64,000 nucleotides of DNA from Mesoflavibacter sp037029465 (GCF_037029465.1 NZ_JAYMEM010000009.1:186001-250000), one strand, 5' to 3'. Counted from the stretch's first letter, positions 42,573-51,428 are shown. Program-made: numbers and translations. Notes: a model not told the origin generated them from the sequence alone.

Positions 42573-43139
42573 ATGAGTTATAAAGTTCACATAAAAAATA
42601 TGGTATGTCCACGATGTATCTCTGCGGTATCTAATATGTTGCAAGAACTGAAGATACCATATAGCTCAATAAAATTGGGAGAAGTTGAATTAACAAAATC
42701 TTTAAGCGTGGAAAATAAAAACAAATTTTCCAAAGCACTACAAGATGTTGGATTCAGTCTAATCAACGACCGTAGAAGTCAGCTTATAGAACAGATGAAA
42801 ACCTTGGTGGTAGACAAAATTTATTACTCATCAGAAGATTTGAACATTAAATGGACAGACTTTATTAGTGAAAAATTGCGCCTGGACTATAAATATTTAA
42901 GCTCACTTTTTTCATCAGTAGAGAGTATCACTTTTGAACAATATATCATTAACCAAAAAATTGAGCGTGTTAAAGAACTCATCGTTTATGACGAGTTAAC
43001 CTTAAGCGAAATAGCTTTTAAGTTAAACTATAGTAGCGTTGCTTACTTAAGTAATCAGTTTAAAAAAGTTACGGGAATGACACCTACACAGTTTAAAAAT
43101 AATAGAGATAAGAACAGAAAATCGCTTGATGAATTTTAG
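42573..43139 (+). CDS. HMA-domain/AraC-type transcriptional regulator
   Basis: A 188-residue protein that joins a heavy-metal-associated-like fold to an AraC-type DNA-binding domain. The first 70 residues resemble CopZ (MVCPRC with C12 and C15, then a beta-alpha-beta pattern). Residues 85-185 have the two helix-turn-helix units of AraC, in particular LTLSEIAFKLNYSSVAYLSN and FKKVTGMTPTQFK. The architecture suggests a copper-sensing activator, with the CxxC as the metal sensor. It closes the cus operon. Its broken paralogue is at 26.8-27.4 kb. Metal-dependent activation is inference; related small AraC proteins are known in Bacteroidota. Confidence 0.8.
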   Translation: MSYKVHIKNMVCPRCISAVSNMLQELKIPYSSIKLGEVELTKSLSVENKNKFSKALQDVGFSLINDRRSQLIEQMKTLVVDKIYYSSEDLNIKWTDFISEKLRLDYKYLSSLFSSVESITFEQYIINQKIERVKELIVYDELTLSEIAFKLNYSSVAYLSNQFKKVTGMTPTQFKNNRDKNRKSLDEF

Positions 43140-43288
43140 GATATTGAGAGTTCAATGCCACTTTTATGTGGTAAAATCGATTAGTGTTTTAAATGAGTTA
43201 AAGTATTACCTATTGTAGCAAATACTTGTTTTGTATAAATCTTAATTTTAATGAATTAAATTAATTAAAATAACCAAAAATATAAACT

Positions 43289-43852
43289 ATGGAAAACAAC
43301 GAAAAAAAGCCAAATAATTATTTAAAATTTTTCGCAATGATTGGCACCTCAATGGTTGCGATGTTCTTTTTGATGTACACACACTCGTATCAGATTATTG
43401 ACCATTTCTGGTACAGTGAGACCCGTTTTTTTATGACCCTGATCATGGGTGGGTCGATGGTCATTATTATGCTTCTGTATATGTTAAATATGTACAAAGA
43501 GAGAAACAAGAATATTATGATTTTGAGTCTAGGGGTTTTATTGATTGCAGGGGGGATTTGGCTAGTTCGAAGTCAAATAACAGTTACTGGTGTTGACTAT
43601 ATGGAAGGAATGATACCCCATCACTCTATAGCTATTTTAACTAGCGAACGTTCTAAAATAAAAGATGTCAGGGTAAGGAAACTTGCCGATGAAATCATCA
43701 AGGCGCAACGTAGGGAAATAATGGAAATGCAATGGTTAATCAATGACATCAAGGAAAATGGAATAGTGGAAACAGAAGAGGAGAGAAAGAATCGCCCAAT
43801 TCCCAAATTTGAAGGTTCACTTACCGAGGAAACAAAGAATCTAAACGATTAA
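43289..43852 (+). CDS. DUF305-domain membrane protein
   Basis: A 187-residue protein with three or four membrane helices (FAMIGTSMVAMFFLMYTH, TRFFMTLIMGGSMVIIMLL and IMILSLGVLLIAGGIWL) followed by a DUF305 ferritin-like helical domain. The metal-binding DUF305 signature is MEGMIPHHSIAI with a later RREIMEMQWLI. It is often found with copper-resistance genes. The gap on either side (149 and 312 bases) suggests its own transcription unit. Copper binding through HH and Met residues is plausible. Confidence 0.8.
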   Translation: MENNEKKPNNYLKFFAMIGTSMVAMFFLMYTHSYQIIDHFWYSETRFFMTLIMGGSMVIIMLLYMLNMYKERNKNIMILSLGVLLIAGGIWLVRSQITVTGVDYMEGMIPHHSIAILTSERSKIKDVRVRKLADEIIKAQRREIMEMQWLINDIKENGIVETEEERKNRPIPKFEGSLTEETKNLND

Positions 43853-44107
43853 GAACTTAAGTATACATCATCGATTAAAAGAAAAAGGATTTACCTTAAA
43901 TAATCTTTCCAATTAGGGAAAGGCTTTAGAGGTTGAAAATCTTTTTTCTTTTAGAGGTTGATGAATTCAAAAAAATTGATTGCTAGCCTGCAAAAGATTC
44001 TTAACGAGAATGGTAGATTGATTTTTTCCCAAAAACTACATTTACTTTTAGAATATAACATTTGAGATTTTAAGTTATAGTTAATTTGAATGATGTGTTA
44101 GCTTTTT
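43853..44107. other. Non-coding gap with a weak hairpin
   Basis: No gene is visible between the DUF305 gene and the ArsR promoter. It holds a six-base stem (CTTTCC at 43905-43910 with GGAAAG at 43917-43922), followed by T-rich DNA that could be a weak terminator for the DUF305 gene, and a short direct repeat of TTTAGAGGTTGA. Confidence 0.5.
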
Positions 44108-44150
44108 TTATTTAAGTATTTGCTTAAATAATAATATAAGTATAAATTTG
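44108..44150 (+). promoter_or_regulatory. ArsR operator overlapping a TTTG-N20-TAAATTTG promoter
   Basis: TTATTTAAG and CTTAAATAA (44108-44116 and 44123-44131) form a perfect 9-bp inverted repeat with TATTTG between. The TTTG at 44119-44122 and TAAATTTG at 44143-44150 give a spacing of 20, fitting the Bacteroidota promoter consensus. The ATG of the ArsR gene is 15 bases later. An ArsR/SmtB dimer bound to the repeat would cover the -33 box, so repression is likely and relief by metal expected. Confidence 0.7.
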
Positions 44151-44164
44151 CTAAAATTTTAATT

Positions 44165-44536
44165 ATGGCTCTTGAATTAAGTTGCACCCGTGCCGAGGCA
44201 GACCAGAAGCAGTTGATGCGTTGTCGTAACATTTTGAATACAACCTCAGAATTAATCATTAGTGTCGGCAAGGTACTGGCCCTGGCAGGTAATGAGACCA
44301 GACTGAAGATACTTTTCCTGCTAAACGAGGAAGGTGAGCTTTGTCCTTGTGATTTTTCAGATATACTGCAAATGAGTGTCCCAGCAATTTCACAACACAT
44401 TCGAAAGATGAAGGATGCCGGATTGATTTCTTCGAGACGAGATGGTCAAACGTTGTATTACTCTTTGGTCAAAGATTCAAGCGAGGTATTGGAAGGAATT
44501 TTCGGCAGGCTTAAAGAAAACAAAAAAGTAGCATAG
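44165..44536 (+). CDS. ArsR/SmtB-family metal-responsive repressor
   Basis: A 123-residue winged-helix repressor. The recognition helix is near SVPAISQHIRKMKDAGLI, and ELCPCDFSDIL places two Cys in the position of the CadC/CmtR metal site (ELCVCDL), the thiols that bind Cd, Pb or Hg. Additional Cys at residues 7 and 20 (LSCTR and MRCRN) could contribute. The neighbouring mercuric transporter supports a role in mercury or a thiophilic metal. It probably represses itself and the next two genes through the palindrome at 44108-44131. Confidence 0.88.
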   Translation: MALELSCTRAEADQKQLMRCRNILNTTSELIISVGKVLALAGNETRLKILFLLNEEGELCPCDFSDILQMSVPAISQHIRKMKDAGLISSRRDGQTLYYSLVKDSSEVLEGIFGRLKENKKVA

Positions 44537-44537
44537 A

Positions 44538-45167
44538 ATGAATATGGAAAAATCATCAAATACAGTAGCGTACACTGGAATAATTTCAGCAATAGCGGCA
44601 TCAATATGCTGCATAACCCCAGTTTTGGCATTGATTGCTGGCATAAGCGGAATTGCCTCAACTTTCTCTTGGATAGAACCTTTCAGACCTTATTTAGTAG
44701 GGCTAACGATTTTGGTGCTTGGTTTTGCTTGGTATCAAAAACTAAAACCCCAAAAAGAAATTGACTGTGAATGTGAGACAGATGACCTGCCTGCCGGTAA
44801 GGCAGGAAGGCCTAAATTTATTCAATCAAAAACCTTTTTAGGAACAGTAACTCTACTTGCTATAATAATGTTGGCTTTCCCATACTATTCAGGGATTTTT
44901 TATCCAAATACAGAAAAGCAAATAATCATAGTTGACAAATCAGACATTAAAACCACTGAATTTAAAATCAGCGGGATGACCTGCACGGGTTGTGAAGAAC
45001 ACGTAAACCACGAAATAAACAAACTTAATGGAATTGTACGTTCAAAAGCATCCTACGAAAACGGAAATGCAATCGTTGAGTTTGACAAAACCAAAACCAA
45101 TGAAACGGAAATCGAGAAAGCAATTAACGCAACAGGTTATAAAGTAACCAACAAAAAGGAAAACTAA
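44538..45167 (+). CDS. MerTP fusion: mercury transporter with C-terminal HMA domain
   Basis: A 209-residue protein with MerT-like membrane helices (IAASICCITPVLALIAGISG, with the Cys pair of the Hg site), a cytoplasmic loop, a further helix, and a C-terminal HMA domain (KISGMTCTGCEEH). It takes up Hg(II) or a related thiophilic ion for detoxification. No mercuric reductase is present in this window. The loop between helices contains the in-frame palindromic repeat encoding LPAGKAG (44786-44812). The stop overlaps the next gene's start by one base (TAATG). Confidence 0.88.
   Translation: MNMEKSSNTVAYTGIISAIAASICCITPVLALIAGISGIASTFSWIEPFRPYLVGLTILVLGFAWYQKLKPQKEIDCECETDDLPAGKAGRPKFIQSKTFLGTVTLLAIIMLAFPYYSGIFYPNTEKQIIIVDKSDIKTTEFKISGMTCTGCEEHVNHEINKLNGIVRSKASYENGNAIVEFDKTKTNETEIEKAINATGYKVTNKKEN
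44786..44812 (+). repeat. Palindromic insertion repeat within merTP (PAGKAG)
   Basis: The stem CCTGCC (44790-44795) and GGCAGG (44801-44806) with a GGTAA loop is a GC-rich hairpin in otherwise AT-rich DNA. It encodes LPAGKAG in frame and lies in a non-conserved cytoplasmic loop. From memory, this phrase recurs in unrelated Bacteroidota proteins as the product of an inserted repeat. No second copy with the same sequence was seen in this window. Confidence 0.6.
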
Positions 45168-45373
45168 TGGAAGTCCAGTTAAAATCAGAAATAACTTGCC
45201 CAAACTGCGGACACAAAAAAGTAGAGCAAATGCCAACAGAATCCTGTCAATTCTTTTACGAGTGTGAGAATTGTAAAAAAGTATTACGACCAAAAGAAGG
45301 TGATTGTTGTGTTTATTGTTCGTATGGAACAATTGCTTGTCCACCAATTCAAAATAATAAAAGTTGTTGCTAA
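45167..45373 (+). CDS. GDCCVxC-domain small protein
   Basis: A 68-residue protein with zinc-ribbon-like CPNCGHKKVEQ and CENCKK, then the family motif EGDCCVYCSYGTIACPP. It ends NKSCC. The family accompanies MerT and copper transport genes and probably binds a thiophilic metal; in some relatives one Cys is selenocysteine. It overlaps MerTP by one base, so it is co-translated. Function is not established. Confidence 0.8.
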   Translation: MEVQLKSEITCPNCGHKKVEQMPTESCQFFYECENCKKVLRPKEGDCCVYCSYGTIACPPIQNNKSCC

Positions 45374-45387
45374 AAGCATTATAATTT

Positions 45388-45422
45388 TGCAACACAGTTG
45401 CACAAAAATATTTTTATATTTG
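45388..45422 (+). promoter_or_regulatory. Zur-like operator and -7 box of the czc unit
   Basis: TGCAAC-ACA-GTTGCA (45388-45402) is a perfect 6-bp inverted repeat with a 3-base spacer. TATATTTG (45415-45422) fits the -7 consensus. The operator lies where the -33 element would be, so repression by a dimeric Fur-family protein fits. A related box occurs at 51863-51877 before the P1B-2 ATPase gene. The GTG start of the next gene is only five bases after the -7 box. Confidence 0.6.
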
Positions 45423-45426
45423 TATT

Positions 45427-45735
45427 GTGAAATTCATAACGCTTATATTATCAATTTACTTTCTAACACTCAATACAGTACCTTGTAGTGATATAGATAA
45501 GAGTATTGATGATTCTCAGGTAGTTTCTGTTGTTGACTATAATGGGGAACACGATGAAGACTGTGAACTTTGTTCGCCTTTTTGTCATTGTCATTGTTGT
45601 CACGTTCACACGATAAGTTTTAGTTTACCTTCATTCAAACCTTATCAACCCGAAGTGCCAAAAGAGTCTTTCAACCATCTTGATAGTCTTGAAAGTAACT
45701 TTTATCACTCTCTCTTTCAGCCCCCGCAGGTTTAA
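45427..45735 (+). CDS. DUF6660-like small Cys/His-rich exported protein
   Basis: A 102-residue protein with a GTG start, a short signal peptide (FITLILSIYFLTLNTVPC) and a central cluster CSPFCHCHCCHVH that would bind several metal ions. It matches the DUF6660 family seen before czc-type RND genes in Bacteroidota. The start is so close to the -7 box that the mRNA would be nearly leaderless. It lies about 145 bases upstream of CzcA in the same direction and is probably co-regulated with it. Metal buffering is inferred. Confidence 0.7.
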   Translation: MKFITLILSIYFLTLNTVPCSDIDKSIDDSQVVSVVDYNGEHDEDCELCSPFCHCHCCHVHTISFSLPSFKPYQPEVPKESFNHLDSLESNFYHSLFQPPQV

Positions 45736-45811
45736 TTCAGTTTTATAGGATAGCTATATCAAGTTTTGAGGTTTTCAGCTTTAGAAAACTTCAAACGGTG
45801 TATTTCGCTTG

Positions 45812-45839
45812 TGCGCCTGTCCAGAGTGCAGTCGAAGGG
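45812..45839 (+). repeat. Interspersed repeat copy in the czcA leader
   Basis: These 28 bases differ at only three positions from 53034-53061. Both copies end in GCAGTCGAAGGG. Here it lies between the DUF6660 gene and czcA, in DNA that could be translated as an extension of CzcA but is more likely leader. It is a known type of GC-rich repeat in Bacteroidota, seen in coding and non-coding sequence. Confidence 0.65.
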
Positions 45840-45880
45840 AAAGCACAATTTCATTTTTAACTGAATTAACACCTAAATCT

Positions 45881-48800
45881 ATGATTAACAGAATCATTGA
45901 TTTTTCAATCAATAACAAATTTATTATCGGTCTGCTCACATTGGCACTCATTGGTGCTGGGATTTATAGTATGACCCAAGTTCCCATAGATGCCGTACCA
46001 GATATTACCAACAATCAGGTACAGGTCATCACGCAATCGCCCAATTTGGGCACAGAGGATATAGAGCAGTTTGTGACCTATCCCGTGGAAGTGGCGATGA
46101 GCAACCTGCCCGATGTCAAGGAAATACGTTCGATTTCGCGATTTGGACTTTCCGTGGTAACGGTAGTTTTTGACGATGATATGGGAACCTATCTGCCCCG
46201 TCAGCTAGTTTCCGAGAAACTTACCGAAGTGCGCGAACAGATTCCTGAAGAACTCGGTCAACCTTCTATGGGACCCATCTCAACAGGTTTGGGCGAGGTG
46301 TACCAATACACCTTAAAGGTCGAGCCTAAGTTTCAGGACAAATATTCCCTTGCCGACCTACGCACGATGCAGGATTGGATTGTACAACGACAAATGGCGA
46401 TGGTGCCTGGCGTCGTTGAAATCAATGCGATAGGTGGAAAGATTAAACAATACGAAGTGGCCGTTGACCCCAACGAATTGAAGTCTATCGGGCTTACCAT
46501 TACCGATGTATTTAAAGCCTTGGAAGCAAACAATAAGAATACGGGTGGCGCCTACATCGAAAAGAACCACCAGGCCAACTTCATTCGGGGTGAAGGTTTG
46601 GTACGTAACCTCAATGACATCAAGAAAATCGTTATTAAAAATGAAAATGGTGTGCCCATCACCGTAAACGATGTGGCCGATGTACGCTTCGGTTCCGCCG
46701 TTCGCTATGGGGCATTAACGCAGGATGGCGAAGGCGAGGTCGTCGGTGGACTGGTAATGATGCTCAAAGGCGCAAACTCAAACGAAGTCATTGTCCGCGT
46801 TAAGGATAGGATGGCCGAAATCCAGAAATCACTTCCCGAAGGCGTGGTCATCGAACCCTTGTTGGATAGAAGTAAACTCATCAGTGAGACCACAGGCACG
46901 GTACGCAACAATCTTCTGGAAGGCGCGCTCATCGTGATTTTTGTACTGGTCTTTCTTTTGGGGAACTGGCGTGGCGGACTGATTGTGGCATCGACCATTC
47001 CCCTATCCCTATTGTTTGCCTTTATCCTAATGAATGTTTTTGACGTATGGGCGAACCTGATGAGCTTGGGGGCAATCGACTTTGGTATTATCGTAGATGG
47101 GGCGGTCATTATCGTGGAAGCGAGTGTATTTCTTATGGCCAGTTATGTGCTTAAAAAGAAATCTTTGGATAAGAAAGACCGTGACGAAATTGCAGCCGAT
47201 GCATCCAAAAAAATGATGAACGCTGCCTTCTTCGGGCAGTTGATAATTTTAATTGTTTTCTTACCCATCCTTGCACTTGAAGGCGTCGAGGGGAAGATGT
47301 TCCAGCCTATGGCACTCACGTTCATCTTTGCGATGATTGGTGCAATGGTACTATGTCTGACCTATGTGCCGATGATGTCCGCCTTGTTCCTGAAACCGCC
47401 AAAAAAGGAAAAGAAATCGTGGGGCGACCGTTTTGTACATTGGGTACAACGCAAGTATGAGCCCCTATTGTTAAACGTCTTGGAAAAAGGAAAATGGGTC
47501 GTTAGTATTGCGGTGGCCATCTTTGCCGTGGCCATCTTCACGTTTACCAAAATGGGTGGTGAGTTCATACCGCAATTGGACGAGGGCGATATTGCCTTCC
47601 ACGCTATTTTGAAACCCGGAAGTTCATTGAGCGAGACCATCGAGACCACCACAAAAATAGAACGCATCGTAAAGGCCGAATTTCCCGAAGTGGAAAAAAT
47701 AGTCAGCCGTATCGGTGTTGCGGAAGTGCCTACCGACCCTATGCCGATGGACTTTGCCGATGTATTCGTAATACTGAAACCGCAGGACGAATGGGTGTCT
47801 GCCGAATCCAAATATGAACTTATTGAGAAGATGAAGGATGCGGTGAGCACTATACCTGGTGTCAATTATGAATTTACGCAACCCATCGAAATGCGGTTTA
47901 ATGAGCTATTGGAAGGCATCCGTGAGGATATTGCGATTAAAATATATGGTGAGGATATCAATGTGCTTGCGTCCAAAGCGGACGAGATTACCAAAATTAT
48001 CGCAGGTACTGAAGGTATAGGCGATATGCGGGCAGAAGCCACTTCGGGCTTACCGCAGATGACGATAAAGTACAATCGCAACAAACTGGCCCAATACGGC
48101 GTGAGCATCGATCAACTCAATACGATGGTGCAATCCGCTTTCGCAGGTGGGTATGCAGGGGTCATTTTTGAAGGTGAAAAGCGTTTTGATTTGGTGGTCA
48201 GGCTCGATGAGCAGAACCGCAGCGATATCAACGATATCCGTAATCTCTATATCAATCTACCGAACGGTTCACAAATTCCACTTCAAGAACTGGCAGCCAT
48301 CGAATACACACCAGGACCGATGCAGATAAGCAGGGACAATACCAATCGCAGAACCTATGTAGGCGTTAATGTACGTGGTCGTGATGTGGAATCGCTGGTC
48401 AATGAGATTAAAGAGAAACTGGATGCCAACTTGGATTTACCCCCAGGTTATTTTATCCGTTATGGTGGTGCCTTTGAAAATCTGGAAAGGGCCAGCGACC
48501 GTTTGCAGACCGTAGTTCCCATTGCACTGTTGCTCATATTCATCCTGATTTACTTTGCCCTAAAATCCTTTCCGCAGACCTTGATGATATATCTGGCCAT
48601 CCCAATGGCGACCATAGGCGGTGTGTTCGCTCTCTGGCTCAGGGATATGCCCTTCAGTATTTCCGCAGGGGTTGGCTTTATCGTGCTTTTCGGGGTTGCC
48701 GTACTGAACGGTTTGGTAATGATTAGCGGACTCAACGAACTGAAAGAGGAAGGCGTTACCAACCTAAAAGAGCGAATCGTTGAAGGAACAAAAAGAAGGG

Positions 48801-50224
48801 TACGCCCCATTATGCTCACGGCCTTTACCGATATTCTCGGTTTTCTGCCTATGGCCATTTCCGCATCCGCAGGGGCAGAAGTTCAGCGACCATTGGCGAC
48901 GGTCGTTATAGGTGGATTAATTACATCCACCTTATTGACCCTATTCATTCTTCCCATTTTCTATCAATGGGTAGAAAAACGTTCGGAACGCAAAATAAAG
49001 GTCAATCCGAAAATCGTAACCGCTTCTGTGGTGGTATGTTTCTTTTTTGCTTTCGCGGAAGTAGAAGCGCAGCAAGTTCATCAGAACGATACATTACCCG
49101 TTGTTTCATTGGAACAGGCCGTAGAAATATCCAAAGAAAACTATCCGCTATTGATAACAAAACGGCTGGAAATTCAAAAGCAGAATGCTCTGAAAGGTAC
49201 TGCCTATGATTTGGGTAATACCCAAGTATTTACGGGCGGTGAGGAAATTTCAGAAGGTCAAGGTATTTATACAATAGTTGGTGTAGGCCAGCAGAACATC
49301 AACCTGTTCGGTATCGGTTCAAAGAAGCGGTTGCAAAAACAGCGTATCGCCTTGGCGGAAACCGCACTTGACCTTACCGCATTGCAAGTGGCACAGGAAG
49401 TCAAAAAAGTGTGGTCACAGGCCTATCAGCAACGGCAGAAATATGAACTCTACCGTGAACTGGATTCCATCTACTCGCAGTTTGAAAAGGCCATTGAACT
49501 GAACTACAAGGTAGAGGCTATTTCACGCTTGGAATATTCATCGGCGACCAATCAGGCATTGCAAATCAGCAACAAACTGCAACAGGCCGAAAGTGATTAC
49601 GCCATTGCCCTACAGAAGCTCAATCTTTGGTTGGTTTCCGACACGTTCTATACCGTTCCCGATTCGTTGGATGGTAGCGAAGTGGCAGTACTGGGAATTC
49701 CATCAACCATAGAAACCCATCCCGAACTGGAACTTTCGCAAAAGCGGATTGATGAAGCCCAAGCCAGCTACAAAGCTGAACGTTCCGATTTGTTGCCCAA
49801 TTTCAACCTTCAGGGCGGATTGCAACGGGTGAATGGCAGTAGCGGATTCTACACCTATCAGGCGGGAATATCTCTTCCGCTGTTTTCTCGTGCCGAACGC
49901 AGTCAGGTCAAAGCTGCCAAATTGGAAAGTGAAATCGCAAAAGCCAATGCAAACTTTACCAAACGTCAACTGCAATCGGAATACCGACAAGCGGTAGAAA
50001 CCTATCAAAAATGGGAAGCATCTTGGCAATTCTATAAAGACAAAGCTTTACCGCTTGCTGAGGAACAGAGACAAGGCGCATTGCTGGCCTATAAGGAAGG
50101 TGCCGTGGATTACGCCGCTTTTACCCAAATTATTAGGGATGCCATACAGACGGAAATGGATGCGCTGAACGCTCTCGACAATTATCTAAAATCAGTTTTC
50201 GAACTACAATATTTCAAGCAATAA
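45881..50224 (+). CDS. czcA: CzcA-type RND pump fused to a TolC-like channel
   Basis: A 1447-residue single chain. Residues 1-1040 are a heavy-metal RND pump with VDAVPDITNNQVQV and the proton-relay helix DFGIIVDGAVIIVEA (two Asp and a Glu), characteristic of the Zn/Co/Cd (CzcA/HME1) branch. Around 1045-1062 is a hydrophobic segment ending in AEVEAQQ that looks like a signal peptide with its cleavage site. From about 1065 a TolC-like outer-membrane factor follows (SLEQAVEISKENYPLL; coiled coils later). Start MINRIIDF at 45881 is preferred to the longer frame starting with TTG inside a repeat. Either the fusion spans both membranes or signal peptidase separates it after export. Confidence 0.93.
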   Translation: MINRIIDFSINNKFIIGLLTLALIGAGIYSMTQVPIDAVPDITNNQVQVITQSPNLGTEDIEQFVTYPVEVAMSNLPDVKEIRSISRFGLSVVTVVFDDDMGTYLPRQLVSEKLTEVREQIPEELGQPSMGPISTGLGEVYQYTLKVEPKFQDKYSLADLRTMQDWIVQRQMAMVPGVVEINAIGGKIKQYEVAVDPNELKSIGLTITDVFKALEANNKNTGGAYIEKNHQANFIRGEGLVRNLNDIKKIVIKNENGVPITVNDVADVRFGSAVRYGALTQDGEGEVVGGLVMMLKGANSNEVIVRVKDRMAEIQKSLPEGVVIEPLLDRSKLISETTGTVRNNLLEGALIVIFVLVFLLGNWRGGLIVASTIPLSLLFAFILMNVFDVWANLMSLGAIDFGIIVDGAVIIVEASVFLMASYVLKKKSLDKKDRDEIAADASKKMMNAAFFGQLIILIVFLPILALEGVEGKMFQPMALTFIFAMIGAMVLCLTYVPMMSALFLKPPKKEKKSWGDRFVHWVQRKYEPLLLNVLEKGKWVVSIAVAIFAVAIFTFTKMGGEFIPQLDEGDIAFHAILKPGSSLSETIETTTKIERIVKAEFPEVEKIVSRIGVAEVPTDPMPMDFADVFVILKPQDEWVSAESKYELIEKMKDAVSTIPGVNYEFTQPIEMRFNELLEGIREDIAIKIYGEDINVLASKADEITKIIAGTEGIGDMRAEATSGLPQMTIKYNRNKLAQYGVSIDQLNTMVQSAFAGGYAGVIFEGEKRFDLVVRLDEQNRSDINDIRNLYINLPNGSQIPLQELAAIEYTPGPMQISRDNTNRRTYVGVNVRGRDVESLVNEIKEKLDANLDLPPGYFIRYGGAFENLERASDRLQTVVPIALLLIFILIYFALKSFPQTLMIYLAIPMATIGGVFALWLRDMPFSISAGVGFIVLFGVAVLNGLVMISGLNELKEEGVTNLKERIVEGTKRRVRPIMLTAFTDILGFLPMAISASAGAEVQRPLATVVIGGLITSTLLTLFILPIFYQWVEKRSERKIKVNPKIVTASVVVCFFFAFAEVEAQQVHQNDTLPVVSLEQAVEISKENYPLLITKRLEIQKQNALKGTAYDLGNTQVFTGGEEISEGQGIYTIVGVGQQNINLFGIGSKKRLQKQRIALAETALDLTALQVAQEVKKVWSQAYQQRQKYELYRELDSIYSQFEKAIELNYKVEAISRLEYSSATNQALQISNKLQQAESDYAIALQKLNLWLVSDTFYTVPDSLDGSEVAVLGIPSTIETHPELELSQKRIDEAQASYKAERSDLLPNFNLQGGLQRVNGSSGFYTYQAGISLPLFSRAERSQVKAAKLESEIAKANANFTKRQLQSEYRQAVETYQKWEASWQFYKDKALPLAEEQRQGALLAYKEGAVDYAAFTQIIRDAIQTEMDALNALDNYLKSVFELQYFKQ

Positions 50225-50225
50225 A

Positions 50226-51428
50226 ATGAAGAAATTATCAAAATACATAGTTATTGGTTTGTTGGCGATGCTTTTGGCGTTGACCGCTTGTGGCGATTCC
50301 AAAAAAGAATCCGCAGAGAATAACAAAGACAATCCGGAAACGGAAAAAGCGCATTCCGAGGGCGAAGCCAAGGAAGTAATGCTCACGGCCAAACAGTTCG
50401 ATGCACTGCAAATGGAAATCGACACCCTGAAAATGCGGAATATGAGCGGCTATATGGAAGCCAACGGACAGTTGGAAGTCCCACCACAAAACGAGGCCAC
50501 CGTCACAACGGTAGTGGGTGCCAACGTGGTTTCCATCGAGGTCATTGAGGGCGATAAGGTCAGCAAGGGGCAGACCGTCGCCTATTTGTCACACCCCAAT
50601 ATCATCGAAAAACAGACCGATTATCTTGATGCGTTCAGCAATAGCCAGTTTCTCAAGAAAGAATACGAACGGCAAAAAACATTGTATGATGCAGGCGTGG
50701 GCAGCGGTGCAAACTTTCAAAAGACCGAAGCCGAATACCAGGCATCCCGAAGCAAGGTCAACGGTCTCGAAGCTCAACTGCAACAATTGAGCATCAGCGC
50801 ATCCGGTGTGCGGAACGGCACTATATATCAACGGGTGGCACTTAGAAGTCCCATCGAAGGGTTTGTGGAAAAAGTTGCCATAAAAACTGGCCAATACGTG
50901 GATCCGCAGACCGACTTAATGGAAATTGTGGATACCCACCACGTACACGCAGATTTGATGGTTTTTGAAAAGGATGTCTATAAGGTGAAAGAAGGGCAAA
51001 AAGTGGTTTTCAATGTACAGTCGATTCCGGGAAAGGAACTAACTGCCGAAATCTATTCCGTAGGAAAGACCTTTGAACAAAACCCGAAGGCCATTCACGT
51101 TCACGCTGAAATCGAGAACAAGGAAGGCAACCTGATTCCCGGGATGTACATTCAGGGGCGCATCCAAACTGAAAATACCCAGACAAAGGCGATGCCAGAA
51201 ACTGCCATAGCAGCCGATGGTGAACGATTCTTTGTATTCTCGGCCGAAAAGGAAGGTGATGATTGGTCGTTCAGACCCATTGAAGTCACCAAAGGCACCC
51301 ACGATGGCGATTGGATTGCCATTGATTTTTTGAGCGAACAAGAACCGAATACAAAATATGCCTATAACAATGGCTACTATTTGATGGCAGAAATGAAGAA
51401 AGGCGAATCGGAAGAACACGGACATTAA
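50226..51428 (+). CDS. czcB: CzcB-type RND adaptor lipoprotein
   Basis: A 400-residue periplasmic adaptor, with a lipobox (LLALTAC at about 15-21) making it an inner-membrane lipoprotein. The domains run in the usual order: beta-barrel start (NATVTTVVGANVVSIEV-like), alpha-helical hairpin (SNSQFLKKEYERQKTLYDAG), lipoyl (LRSPIEGFVEKVAIKTGQ) and membrane-proximal parts. It starts 1 base after the CzcA-TolC stop codon and so is co-translated. No HMBD or DUF3347 domain is present, in contrast with the CusB at 40.5 kb. It completes the Zn/Cd-type pump. Confidence 0.92.
   Translation: MKKLSKYIVIGLLAMLLALTACGDSKKESAENNKDNPETEKAHSEGEAKEVMLTAKQFDALQMEIDTLKMRNMSGYMEANGQLEVPPQNEATVTTVVGANVVSIEVIEGDKVSKGQTVAYLSHPNIIEKQTDYLDAFSNSQFLKKEYERQKTLYDAGVGSGANFQKTEAEYQASRSKVNGLEAQLQQLSISASGVRNGTIYQRVALRSPIEGFVEKVAIKTGQYVDPQTDLMEIVDTHHVHADLMVFEKDVYKVKEGQKVVFNVQSIPGKELTAEIYSVGKTFEQNPKAIHVHAEIENKEGNLIPGMYIQGRIQTENTQTKAMPETAIAADGERFFVFSAEKEGDDWSFRPIEVTKGTHDGDWIAIDFLSEQEPNTKYAYNNGYYLMAEMKKGESEEHGH

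Noticed and set aside
45809..45880. TTG-initiated extension of CzcA (MCACPECSRRES)
   Set aside because: It is a translation of the interspersed repeat and leader; the ATG at 45881 gives the normal RND N-terminus.
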